From a bacterium (GTDB lineage: Bacteria > Armatimonadota > JACIXR01), in contig JACIXR010000002.1 of NCBI GenBank assembly GCA_014360495.1, positions 228,039 to 292,038 of the forward strand: 64,000 nucleotides of DNA. The letters run 5' to 3'. The notes under the pieces were generated by a model. It made no database searches and was not told where the DNA came from. It saw only the letters and a program-made list of their open reading frames with translations. Of the stretch, positions 54,609 through 62,435 are shown one piece after another (the stretch's first letter is position 1; each line of letters begins with the position of its first letter). Made by a program: the position numbers and the translations under genes.

Positions 54609-54767
54609 ATCATTGCTGACATGGGTAAAGGTTTTTGAAAAATAGGGTGGATTTAAAATAACAAAAAACAACATGTCTCATATAAAAATCTATATCCAGG
54701 GACGCGGGTCCGACAAAGGAGAGCTTGACAATTTCATTCTTTAGCTACGATTAAATACGAGATTACA
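54609..54767 (+). repeat. Long dispersed repeat, copy 2
   Basis: Begins TATCATTGCTGACATGGG and matches copies at 31801 and 57922 through AAATACGAGATTAC, after which it diverges. It lacks the right-hand palindrome. It lies directly before the truncated pstS remnant, so insertion or recombination here may have removed the missing part of pstS. Confidence 0.75.
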
Positions 54768-54848
54768 AAGCTTCTCCAAGGAAAGGTGGGCAAATTTCCA
54801 AAAAATAGCAAAAATTAGCCCAAAGTTCCAAAAATAATCTGCGATTAA

Positions 54849-55223
54849 GCCCATAAATTAATTCAAGTTTACTATAGAAAAGGACAATATGCCCCGACGG
54901 TTATACATACTCCCTCAAACAACGCGATAGCAACAACCGTTTCCCAGGATATCGGAGCAATAGGATATGTTGGAGTTGCCTATGCTGAGAAATTCGCCAA
55001 GAGCGGGAAGGTAAAGATAATAGCGGTTGCAAAAGATAGTAAGTCCACCCCTATGCTTCCAACTAAAGACAACATAAAGAAGGGGAAATATCCTCTGTTC
55101 AGGTTCCTTCACAATTACACGAGAGGAAAACCACAGGGATTAGTCAAAGCATATCTTGATTTCGTGGTTTCTCCAGAAGGGCAGAAGATAGTGGAAAAAG
55201 TCGGCTATATACCCTTAAAATGA
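54849..55223 (+). pseudogene. C-terminal remnant of phosphate-binding protein PstS
   Basis: The frame ending TGA at 55223 reads TPSNNAIATTVSQDIGAIGYVG, then LPTKDNIKKGKYPLFRFL and YLDFVVSPEGQKIVEKVGYI. These are typical of the C-terminal third of PstS, the periplasmic phosphate-binding subunit of the PstSCAB transporter. No ATG, promoter or ribosome site precedes it, and the frame is closed at 54848. About two thirds of the protein is missing. A phosphate-type porin follows within 31 bases, which suggests an original pst-porin gene pair damaged by loss of the 5' part. Confidence 0.8.
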
Positions 55224-55253
55224 ATATAGACTCTTTATTGAAAGGAGAAAGCT

Positions 55254-56180
55254 ATGGAAAGCTTGATTAAGAAAGGATTTTGCGCAGCACTCACGCTCCT
55301 TGTGATAAGCCTTGCTTTTTCCGCCGAAGCCACTCTCAGCGGATACACCAAGATCCGCTACACTTGGGACCAGTCCCAAGAGCCTAAAAGCCAGTTTTCC
55401 GTCAAGGATTTGAGGCTGAAATATACGCTCAAGATTTCTCGCCTGGTCACCCTTGTGGCTGAGCCGAACTTCACTTCAAAAGTGGTTTTAAAGGAAGCTT
55501 TGGTTCAGCTCAACTTGGAAAATAAAAACCAGTTGAGAATGGGGCAGATAAAGGTCCCCTTCGGCTACGAGATGCCCCTCTCGGGAGCTTATCTTGAGGT
55601 TCCTGCGATAGCTAACTCCCTCCAGAAGCTCTTCCCCAATCAAACATACGATGCAGGTCTGCTCTACATTTCGCGAAACAGAGTAGCTATAGCTGTGGTT
55701 AACGGAACTGGCGAGAATACGAAGGATAACAACAATGCAAAGGATGTAGCTATTCGCTTCTATAACTACGATAAGAAGGATTCTTCCTACGGGACCTCCC
55801 TCTATTTCGGGAAGCAAAGGATTGGCGGAAGGGATGTAAAGAAGAATAGAGCTGGTATAGATTTGATGACGCAGAGGAATAACACGATTTTGAGAGGAGA
55901 GGCTATTTGGGGCAAGGATGGGGATGAAAACAGCAATGGTTGGTTTCTCCAGCTGCGACAAAACGCTAAGGATGTTGCGTATATTTTAAGATATGAGCAT
56001 TACGACGGGGTAGACAAATACGACGATAAGACCGATAAATGGAAAACGCTGAAGGAGAATAGATTCGTTTTTGGTCCGATATTCTATCTTGATAAGAACA
56101 CGATGCTTTCTCTGATGTATACGAAGAGCAGTTTAGACTATAGGGATAGCTTCGTGCTCCAACTGCAAGTCAACTACTGA
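55254..56180 (+). CDS. Phosphate-selective porin (OprP/OprO-like)
   Basis: A 308-residue outer-membrane protein with a signal peptide (cleavage near AFSAEA). It shows alternating strand patterns and the family-typical opening SGYTKIRYTWDQ, MGQIKVPFGYEMPLSGAYLE and the terminal VNY. It belongs with porins that pass phosphate or polyphosphate. Length is somewhat short for the family. A good ribosome site, AAAGGAG, precedes the ATG. The remnant of pstS upstream supports a phosphate role. It also supports an outer membrane in this organism. Confidence 0.8.
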   Translation: MESLIKKGFCAALTLLVISLAFSAEATLSGYTKIRYTWDQSQEPKSQFSVKDLRLKYTLKISRLVTLVAEPNFTSKVVLKEALVQLNLENKNQLRMGQIKVPFGYEMPLSGAYLEVPAIANSLQKLFPNQTYDAGLLYISRNRVAIAVVNGTGENTKDNNNAKDVAIRFYNYDKKDSSYGTSLYFGKQRIGGRDVKKNRAGIDLMTQRNNTILRGEAIWGKDGDENSNGWFLQLRQNAKDVAYILRYEHYDGVDKYDDKTDKWKTLKENRFVFGPIFYLDKNTMLSLMYTKSSLDYRDSFVLQLQVNY

Positions 56181-56188
56181 TTTTTGAG

Positions 56189-56231
56189 GGGCGAGGGGCG
56201 ACCGGGATTTTAATTCGGTCGCCCCTCGCCC
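56189..56231. terminator. Bidirectional terminator hairpin after the porin gene
   Basis: A perfect 15-bp stem GGGCGAGGGGCGACC with a 13-base loop. It lies between two convergent genes; its right arm covers the last codons of the reverse-strand gene. No long T-run follows the forward arm, so strength is uncertain. Confidence 0.65.
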
Positions 56232-57019
56232 TTATATTCCTTCCCACAAACAGGACATCTTCCCTTCGGGACAACCCATTTATAATTCGTCCAAGTCCCA
56301 CAGTCAAGCAATACCCCCTTATTAGCTTCATCCACGGGACAAATTCCGTAAATTTTATGGAAACCCTCCCAAAGCTGGCAGCCATCAGATGTGCGACCGC
56401 AAACAGTGCATTGGAATTTGGGAACGATGGGATTTTTACCTTTCCTAAAATATCCCAGGAACTTGACCCTCCCTCCACAGGCGATGCAGGTTCCTCCATC
56501 AAGCTGTGAAAAAGCAAGCCTCTCAAATCTTCTCTCCATCCTTCCCTGCCACAACCCTTCCGCCGACCATTCCCCCTCAAAAGTTGAGGGATGATAGAGG
56601 AGCTTGGGAGGGTCAATGTGCGATTTCTCCGAGAGGATTATCAAGCGAGGCATAGTTTTCTCAGCAAGCCTGGAGAGTGGGGAACGCTCGGAGGGAACCC
56701 AGAGAAGGGAGAGAGCGCCAGCGAGGAGAAAGAAAAGAATCATCCCCAAAAATCCACCCATTACCTCTTCTAAAATGCTTTCCTTTTTGCTAAAGAACCT
56801 TTTGAAAAGATGATAGGGAAATTCGCTGAAGAGAAAAGCAAGGAGGAAAAATAGGAAAATATAGCTAACTAGGGAGAGATGATGTAGAGTGAAGATGAGG
56901 GTCGTGAGAATAAGGGCGAGAATGGTGGAGAGGAACTCCAACCCCATTATCCTGGCTCCTCTCCAGAAACCGAAGAGGAAACCGACGATTATCAGGAGAA
57001 AGAAGAGGAAATCGGTCAT
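56210..57019 (-). CDS. CvpA-like membrane protein with C-terminal zinc ribbons
   Basis: This 269-residue protein has about four to five membrane helices (about 3-20, 26-45, 50-68, 88-108) arranged as in the CvpA family, with FWRGARIMGLEFLS in the first loop. The C-terminal 130 residues face a soluble side and carry zinc-finger pairs: CIACGG...CTVCG, and C...CPVCGKEYKG. CvpA proteins were first linked to colicin V production and are otherwise of unknown function. The extra zinc ribbons are unusual. It ends just short of the preceding amidohydrolase stop on the same strand (one base apart), so the two are probably co-transcribed. Confidence 0.65.
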   Translation of the reverse strand: MTDFLFFLLIIVGFLFGFWRGARIMGLEFLSTILALILTTLIFTLHHLSLVSYIFLFFLLAFLFSEFPYHLFKRFFSKKESILEEVMGGFLGMILFFLLAGALSLLWVPSERSPLSRLAEKTMPRLIILSEKSHIDPPKLLYHPSTFEGEWSAEGLWQGRMERRFERLAFSQLDGGTCIACGGRVKFLGYFRKGKNPIVPKFQCTVCGRTSDGCQLWEGFHKIYGICPVDEANKGVLLDCGTWTNYKWVVPKGRCPVCGKEYKGEGRPN

Positions 57020-57020
57020 T

Positions 57021-57878
57021 TTAGATAGGCACTAATTTCATCGCATTTTTGTAAAGGATTTTATCCAAAATATCTTGGGGAAGTGACAAAGAGGTGAGGA
57101 ATTTATAAAGATTATCGTCAAAGAAGTCTCTTCCAAAGAGCAACCTGTCCTGGAACTCAAATATGAAGTTTATTGCGAAATCAATATCCCTCTGGAGGGC
57201 ATTTAAACCGGAACCTGCGGATAAATCGCAATATAGGTTTGGGTAAGTCCTCAACATCTCTATTAGCTTTCCACCCTCTACGACCTTGCCCTGGGGATAA
57301 TATACCTTATCGTATTGGTCATCGCCAGAAATATGAGCCCAGAACCCGGGACCGTGCCCGATGAAGATTGTTTCTGGGCAGGCTTTGATAGCCCTTTCAA
57401 AAGCCTCAATGCCTCCACCATACCACCAATTGGGGCGAGGGTATTTGACATTTGTAGGGATTTCGTAATCTATGTGGACGAGGACGGGGAGCTTTTTCTC
57501 GGCACAGAAGCGATACATTCTTATGGCATCGGGATTATCATACATCATCCTCAATTTCAGCTCTCCATAGACCCTCACTCCATAAAAGGAAATAGCGAAG
57601 GCGAGGCGGTCTATTGCGTCGGGCTTCCTTGGGTCGGGGGCGTAGCCGAGGACGAATTTATCGGGATATTTTTCAATATAGGGAAGGGAGAAAGAAAGAG
57701 GAATGGGTCCTTCGGGAGTTCCCGGGAGGAAGCTTAGAAACTCCGGGCTATACTCATCCTGGGGGCATTCCCAGGTGAGTAACCATGTTATATCTATCCC
57801 GTTTTCCTCCATATTTTCCACGAGCTTCTCGGGGGTATATCCATACCAGGCAGGGTGATTGTGGATATCTATAATCAT
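57021..57878 (-). CDS. Amidohydrolase (Amidohydro_2-type metal-dependent hydrolase)
   Basis: A 285-residue cytoplasmic TIM-barrel enzyme. It has the N-terminal DIHNHPAWYG metal-binding pair, VLVHIDYE, FIGHGPGFW and LLFGRDF with the final Asp. Members hydrolyse or decarboxylate cyclic substrates; the substrate cannot be told here. The ATG at 57878 is chosen because AAAGGAGAT lies seven bases upstream. A longer frame to 57986 is encoded by the adjacent long repeat and is not real. It is followed at one base distance by the CvpA-like gene. Confidence 0.82.
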   Translation of the reverse strand: MIIDIHNHPAWYGYTPEKLVENMEENGIDITWLLTWECPQDEYSPEFLSFLPGTPEGPIPLSFSLPYIEKYPDKFVLGYAPDPRKPDAIDRLAFAISFYGVRVYGELKLRMMYDNPDAIRMYRFCAEKKLPVLVHIDYEIPTNVKYPRPNWWYGGGIEAFERAIKACPETIFIGHGPGFWAHISGDDQYDKVYYPQGKVVEGGKLIEMLRTYPNLYCDLSAGSGLNALQRDIDFAINFIFEFQDRLLFGRDFFDDNLYKFLTSLSLPQDILDKILYKNAMKLVPI

Positions 57879-57921
57879 CTTTGATCTCCTTTGGATAAGA
57901 TTATACATAAGCAACCACCCT

Positions 57922-58114
57922 CTGTCATTCCTCCCATGGGTAAAGGTTTTTGAAAAATAGGGTGGATTTAAAATAACGAAAAACAAAATGTCTCATATAA
58001 AAATCTATATCCAACGACGCGGGTCCGACAAAGGAGAGCTTGACAATTTCTTTCCTTGGCCATGATTAAATACGAGATTGCGAGCCTTCTGCGAAGCAGA
58101 AGGCTCGCAATGAC
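57922..58114 (+). repeat. Long dispersed repeat, copy 3
   Basis: Begins CTGTCATTCCTCCCATGGG and ends GGCTCGCAATGACA, with the palindrome CCTTCTGCGAAGCAGAAGG inside its right end. The interior is nearly identical to copies 1 and 2. Short frames inside it give the same peptide start in copies 2 and 3 and are not genes. The rest of the 438-base spacer, up to 58278, shows nothing else I recognise. Confidence 0.75.
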
Positions 58115-58278
58115 AATGGGGCTCTTACCCCGCTACGGAAGGAATTGGCACCAAAACCTATACCCATAGTTGCGATGCAACCCATTAGGGAAGCCCCCTC
58201 CGCAATGGACAAAAGGGCTTGAGTCTTCACCATCCTCATAATAACAAACAAATATTCTCAACCGACTATCCCCTTTCC

Positions 58279-58307
58279 TTTACTAAATCCCTTTCGTTTA
58301 ATAAAAT
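58279..58307 (+). promoter_or_regulatory. Promoter of acpS, leaderless
   Basis: TTTACT (58279-58284) and TAAAAT (58302-58307) are 17 bases apart. Nine bases separate the -10 box from the ATG at 58317, which leaves no space for a ribosome site. The -35 sequence is the same as that of the VWA gene promoter. Confidence 0.6.
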
Positions 58308-58316
58308 TCTTCCCAA

Positions 58317-58646
58317 ATGGAAATAGGCATAGACATAATAGAGATTGATAGGATAAGGAACTCACTGCGAAATCCTCGCTTTTCGGAACGAATACTAACC
58401 GAAAAGGAAAGATATTATTGCAAAAGAGAGGAGCAGATAGCGGGACGTTTCTCCGCCAAGGAGGCGATTATGAAAGCCTTAGGTAAGAGGGTTCCATGGA
58501 AGGACATAGAGATATTAAATGAGGAAGATGGACACCCTGTTGTGAACCTCTACGGCAAGGCAAAGGAGATAGCGGGTGGAAGGCAAATCGTTATCAGCAT
58601 CTCCCATTCCCGAACCCACGCCGTGGCTGTAGCGCTTTTAATTTAA
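58317..58646 (+). CDS. acpS: Holo-[acyl-carrier-protein] synthase
   Basis: A 109-residue protein with the two AcpS signatures: GIDIIEIDRI at the N-terminus (metal-binding Asp) and GRFSAKEAIMKAL (catalytic Glu). It transfers 4'-phosphopantetheine from coenzyme A to acyl-carrier protein for fatty-acid synthesis. The length is slightly short but normal for the family. It is a single gene; the next gene is convergent and starts one base after its stop on the opposite strand. Confidence 0.93.
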   Translation: MEIGIDIIEIDRIRNSLRNPRFSERILTEKERYYCKREEQIAGRFSAKEAIMKALGKRVPWKDIEILNEEDGHPVVNLYGKAKEIAGGRQIVISISHSRTHAVAVALLI

Positions 58647-58647
58647 T

Positions 58648-59358
58648 TCAAAGCAAGCTCTCCCTTTCCGGAGGAATCTCTTTAAAGCAGACCTGGAAGA
58701 AGGGGCATTTGAAACAATGCTCGGCGCGAAGGGGCGTGAAGTCCCCCCTTTCTATCCCGCTCGCCAGGTGGATTATTTTCTCCCTACCCTCAATTACTTC
58801 TTCCTCCTGAAGATAATAGCTCTCCTTTTTGTTATCAACGAATGAGGCTATGGTGAGCTTTATTGCGGGAGGGTGCCATAGATTCTCCGCTGCGAGATGA
58901 TATAGGGCGAGCTGGAGATTATTCCTCCATCTACCTCCGCCGTGGAGCTTGTATTCTATTATCTCAACCTCGCCGTTCTTATACTTATCTACCCTATCCA
59001 TCCTCCCCCTGATTATATGTTCCCCCAAACTCAAGGAGAAAGGGAACTCTATTTCAAAGATGTTGCTTGGGTCTTCCTGGAGGAGATTAGTTATCACTTT
59101 TTTCCCAAGCTCCATGACCTCGTCCATTTTTTCCGCTCCCAATTTCCCGCTCAATAGTGAGCGGAGGCGGGCTTCAATCTCCTCTTGGGAGGGACGGAAG
59201 AGGGTGGAAGAGAAGATGAATTTGAGGAGGTCGTGGAAGGCAGAGCCTATAGCCATCTCCTCGCTCTGCTTGGGAAGAGAACGACCCTGCACATAGCGAT
59301 AGTAGTATCTCCTGGGGCATTCAGAGTATTCGGCTAATTGAGAGAACGAAAGCTCCAT
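58648..59358 (-). CDS. PD-(D/E)XK nuclease-like protein with iron-sulfur Cys motif
   Basis: This 236-residue protein resembles the RecB/Cas4-type nuclease fold. It has SECPRRYYYRY (first Cys), GSAFHDLL, GRMDRVD (metal Asp) and EIIEYKLHG (E-x-K) in order, and a C-terminal CFKCPFFQVC that with the first Cys could ligate a 4Fe-4S cluster. It would cleave or trim DNA ends. No CRISPR genes lie nearby, so it is a stand-alone member. It starts one base after the kinase gene stop (reverse strand) and may belong to that operon. A role in repair or recombination is inferred. Confidence 0.78.
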   Translation of the reverse strand: MELSFSQLAEYSECPRRYYYRYVQGRSLPKQSEEMAIGSAFHDLLKFIFSSTLFRPSQEEIEARLRSLLSGKLGAEKMDEVMELGKKVITNLLQEDPSNIFEIEFPFSLSLGEHIIRGRMDRVDKYKNGEVEIIEYKLHGGGRWRNNLQLALYHLAAENLWHPPAIKLTIASFVDNKKESYYLQEEEVIEGREKIIHLASGIERGDFTPLRAEHCFKCPFFQVCFKEIPPERESLL

Positions 59359-59359
59359 C

Positions 59360-60862
59360 TCAGGGGAAAGTCGGCAATATCTGTTTTAGAAATTCCTCTG
59401 CCCTCATAGCAGGCTCGCTTCCCGGAGATATCGTCAAAGCCATATACCAATAATTGCGAGCCTCTCGTGTATCTCCCCTCTGATAAGCCTCCACTCCCTT
59501 AAGAAGATAAACTCCCGCCATATTCCTCTTCGCTATCTCCGCCTCTTGACTCATAGGATTTGCCGAGAGGACGTATCGCCATTCCTGTAAGGCGAGGTCG
59601 TATTGTCTATAAAAAGAAAAGATGTTTCCCCTTAATAAACGAGCAGGAAGGAAGTCTCCATCGTAAAGAAGGGCTTGATTTGTATAGTTGAGGGCGATTG
59701 CGTAATCGCCTCTCTGATAATATTCCAGCGCCTTGTTATAAAATTCAATTGCCTTATTTCTCCTCTCAACTATCTGCCACTTTTCCGCCATCATTTGGGC
59801 GCCGAATATGATTAAAAAGAGAGTACCTGTTCCCATAAGGGTTAGCAATATCAATAGGAGGAAATTCTTCTGCGACTCGGATAGGTATACGAGTTTCCTC
59901 CTGGGCGGGAGGTGAGTTGTCTGTTCGTCCGCAATGGAGGGAAGAGAAGCAGGAGCGCTGGGAGCGGGAACGCTGGGAGCTGGCGCCGAGGGAGCGGAAA
60001 CGGAGGGAGGAGGAGTTGATACCCTGCTAACGGTTGGGGAGATGAGCTCTCTTGCTTTCTTCAGGGAGTTCAGCATCTCTTCCGCATCGCGAAATCTATC
60101 CGCGGGATTCTTCTCCAGAGCCTTCCTTATCACTTCCCATACAGGCAAGGGGAGACCGGGAATGGGCTCCGGCTGCTGGGAAAGGATGTTGTAGGTGATT
60201 GTTACCGGGCTGTCGCCAGGGAAGGGCTTTCTCCCGCTCAACATCTCATACATCACGACGCCGAGGGAAAACAGGTCGCTCCTTCCATCTATGCTGAGCC
60301 CCTTGATTTGCTCGGGAGACATATAGCTCGGCGTGCCGAAAACCTCTCCCTCCATAGTGAGGGATGGCTCAAAGGTTATGCGAGCTATCCCGAAATCCGT
60401 TAGCTTCACTATCCCAGAGGGAAGGATATGGATGTTCTCCGGCTTTATGTCCCTGTGAATGACGCCGTGAGAATGGGCTACGATAAGGGCATTTAAAACC
60501 TGCTCCGTTATATTTAAAGCTTCATCAAGCGATAGAACTCCCTTAACCTGCAGTACCTCCCTAAGGTTCTGCCCCTCCAAGAGCTCCATCACCATATAAT
60601 GGCGACCATTATCCTCCCCAACCTCGTAAATAGTGACTATGTTAGGATGCTGGAGTGAACCAGCCGCCCTCGCCTCACGATAAAATCGTTCCCTCCGCTC
60701 AACCGCCTTCTCACCGGAAAGACCCGGAGGAATAACAAGCTCCTTTATCGCCACCCTCCTTTTCAGCTGGGGGTCATAAGCCTCATAAACTATGTCGTTG
60801 GAGCGTCCTATCTCCCTTATTATCTCGTATTTCCCCAATCTCTGGACGGTTTTCTCGCTCAT
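59360..60862 (-). CDS. Membrane-anchored Ser/Thr protein kinase with C-terminal TPR repeats
   Basis: A 500-residue Hanks-type kinase. Kinase domain about 10-270: VAIKEL (ATP-binding Lys), HRDIKPENI (catalytic loop), DFGIARI, GTPSYMSPEQIKG. The Gly-rich loop is degenerate (GRSNDIVYEAYD). A Pro/Ser/Ala-rich linker (about 280-315) leads to a single membrane helix (about 332-355). TPR repeats (about 365-490) would lie on the other side of the membrane. The partner phosphatase (PP2C), a double-FHA protein and a VWA protein precede it in the same operon. It is probably the sensor-kinase of a phosphorylation circuit. Confidence 0.92.
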   Translation of the reverse strand: MSEKTVQRLGKYEIIREIGRSNDIVYEAYDPQLKRRVAIKELVIPPGLSGEKAVERRERFYREARAAGSLQHPNIVTIYEVGEDNGRHYMVMELLEGQNLREVLQVKGVLSLDEALNITEQVLNALIVAHSHGVIHRDIKPENIHILPSGIVKLTDFGIARITFEPSLTMEGEVFGTPSYMSPEQIKGLSIDGRSDLFSLGVVMYEMLSGRKPFPGDSPVTITYNILSQQPEPIPGLPLPVWEVIRKALEKNPADRFRDAEEMLNSLKKARELISPTVSRVSTPPPSVSAPSAPAPSVPAPSAPASLPSIADEQTTHLPPRRKLVYLSESQKNFLLLILLTLMGTGTLFLIIFGAQMMAEKWQIVERRNKAIEFYNKALEYYQRGDYAIALNYTNQALLYDGDFLPARLLRGNIFSFYRQYDLALQEWRYVLSANPMSQEAEIAKRNMAGVYLLKGVEAYQRGDTREARNYWYMALTISPGSEPAMRAEEFLKQILPTFP

Positions 60863-60871
60863 ATAAAGCGC

Positions 60872-61723
60872 CTATCTCCTCCAGAAAAAGCCTCTCCTCT
60901 TTTTCTTTTCATCCTCTCTATACACCCTCACAGCCAACGCCGTTATATTGTCCTTTCCACCCCTTTCCTCAGCGAGCTCAGTCAAATTGAAGATTCCCTG
61001 CGAAATATCCTTCTCCAATTCCCTCGCCATCTCCTCTGGTTCTATATACTCATAAAAACCGTCCGTGCAGAGAAGGATTATGTCTCCGCTTTCAAGCGGA
61101 TATTGGACAAGGTCTATCTCTATATCTAATTTAGTTCCAAGAGAGCGGGTCAGGAGATTACGGAAGGGAGATAGGAAGGCTTCCTCCTCACTCAATATCC
61201 CCTTTTTCACCTGCTCAGCCACCCAAGTATGGTCCTCGCTTAACTGCTTTGCTTCTCCATCCCTTATGAGATACAGCCTGCTATCGCCGACATGGGCGAG
61301 AAAGAGATTGTCCTCTTGGACGACAGCGAGGGTGAATGTACATCCCATCCCCTCCCGCTCGCTGACCCCTTGAGCTATCGTCCATATCAATCTATTCGCT
61401 TCCTCAACCGCTTCTTTAATCGCTTGAAGGATGCTATTGGTCTCGCTTTTTAGATAACTGCGAAGGAAGGTCTGAACCGCGAGTTCCGCGGCGATTTGCC
61501 CCGCATTATGACCGCCCATCCCATCTGCCACTATGAATACCGCTCCCTTCTTCTCTAAAAGGCTTTCTTCCTCAGGAATGAAAAACTCCATCTTATCCTC
61601 GTTATTCTCCCTCACCTTGCCCAGCATGCTCCTCCCGGCAACCTTGAAATGAAAGGGAGGAAGTTTAACCGCCTTCAGCTTCTCTGTCTTCTCCTCTATC
61701 TTCGTCCGGGAGTCTGAAGACAA
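60872..61723 (-). CDS. PP2C-type Ser/Thr phosphatase
   Basis: A 283-residue cytoplasmic phosphatase with the PP2C motifs RENNEDKM, VADGMGGHNAGQIA, HVGDSRLYLIRDG, CTDGFYE and GKDNITAL, with Asp residues for the two metals. It reverses the phosphorylation made by the adjacent kinase. It begins 59 bases inside the FHA gene if the ATG at 61723 is correct. That overlap implies coupling; a later ATG (61629) would cut too close to the first motif. Nine bases separate its stop from the kinase start. Confidence 0.93.
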   Translation of the reverse strand: MSSDSRTKIEEKTEKLKAVKLPPFHFKVAGRSMLGKVRENNEDKMEFFIPEEESLLEKKGAVFIVADGMGGHNAGQIAAELAVQTFLRSYLKSETNSILQAIKEAVEEANRLIWTIAQGVSEREGMGCTFTLAVVQEDNLFLAHVGDSRLYLIRDGEAKQLSEDHTWVAEQVKKGILSEEEAFLSPFRNLLTRSLGTKLDIEIDLVQYPLESGDIILLCTDGFYEYIEPEEMARELEKDISQGIFNLTELAEERGGKDNITALAVRVYREDEKKKRRGFFWRR

Positions 61724-62435
61724 GCTTCGTCCCTCCTATCTCAATGATTGCCCCATCCTCTAAAGCGGTTTTCACTCCCCTCTCAATCTCCTTCCCGTTG
61801 AGGAAAGTGCCATTGGTTGAGCCGAGGTCTTCTATGAAGGCTCCTTCTTCCTCTATGTAAATCTTGCAATGTCTACCCGAGACATAGGGATTGGGGACGA
61901 TGAGGTCGCCCTCCCTCCTACCTATTAGGAATTCCTCCTTAGTTATTGGGATTTCCTCCCCCTCAAGGATAAGGATTGCTTTGGCTGGAATTTCCTCCTT
62001 TTTACAAGGAGGATAGGAAAAGCGGAAAGTGGAATCGCCGAAGGATAGGGTGTCTCCGTCATAGACTTGGGTTTTTGCTCCGGGAGAGAGACGAACTCCA
62101 TTGAGGAATGTGCCATTGGTTGAACCCAAGTCCTGAACATAGCATTTATCTCCTTCCAAAATTATGAGGGCATGTTTGCGAGAAACGGATTTATCGTAAA
62201 AGAGGAGGATATCCGCTGATTCCCTCCCGACGAGATTTTCCCCCTCTTTCAAGGTATATTCCCTTCCGTCGGGAGCTATTAGGAGGGGCTGGGGTTCCTC
62301 CTCTTTTTCCTCCCATTCTCCCGCCTCGCTTCCCAAAAGGAAGCCGCAATCCTGACAGAACTTCTCTCCCGGTGGATTTTGGAAATGACAGATTGGGCAC
62401 TCAATCGGCTGGAGGGCAACAGTTTCCTCGCTCAT
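61665..62435 (-). CDS. Double-FHA domain protein with N-terminal zinc ribbon
   Basis: A 256-residue cytoplasmic protein. Residues 13-34 are a zinc ribbon (CPIC and CQDC pairs). FHA domain 1 (about 60-135) and FHA domain 2 (about 150-245) both keep the phosphothreonine-binding landmarks: GR, S.KH or SGRHC, and STNGTFLNG. It should read phosphorylated Thr on the partner kinase or its substrates. It overlaps the VWA gene by four bases (ATGA) and the PP2C gene by 59 bases. Confidence 0.9.
   Translation of the reverse strand: MSEETVALQPIECPICHFQNPPGEKFCQDCGFLLGSEAGEWEEKEEEPQPLLIAPDGREYTLKEGENLVGRESADILLFYDKSVSRKHALIILEGDKCYVQDLGSTNGTFLNGVRLSPGAKTQVYDGDTLSFGDSTFRFSYPPCKKEEIPAKAILILEGEEIPITKEEFLIGRREGDLIVPNPYVSGRHCKIYIEEEGAFIEDLGSTNGTFLNGKEIERGVKTALEDGAIIEIGGTKLVFRLPDEDRGEDREAEGG

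Noticed and set aside
54483..54674. Reverse-strand frame beginning with FFVILNPPYFSKTFTH, also found as an N-terminal extension of the amidohydrolase at 57986
   Set aside because: The same peptide is encoded by two copies of the long repeat (54609 and 57922), so it is a by-product of the repeat. The amidohydrolase starts at 57878 with a proper ribosome site.
58648..59358. Calling the nuclease Cas4
   Set aside because: The Cys pattern and motifs fit, but no cas1/cas2 or array is in the window, so only the superfamily is claimed.
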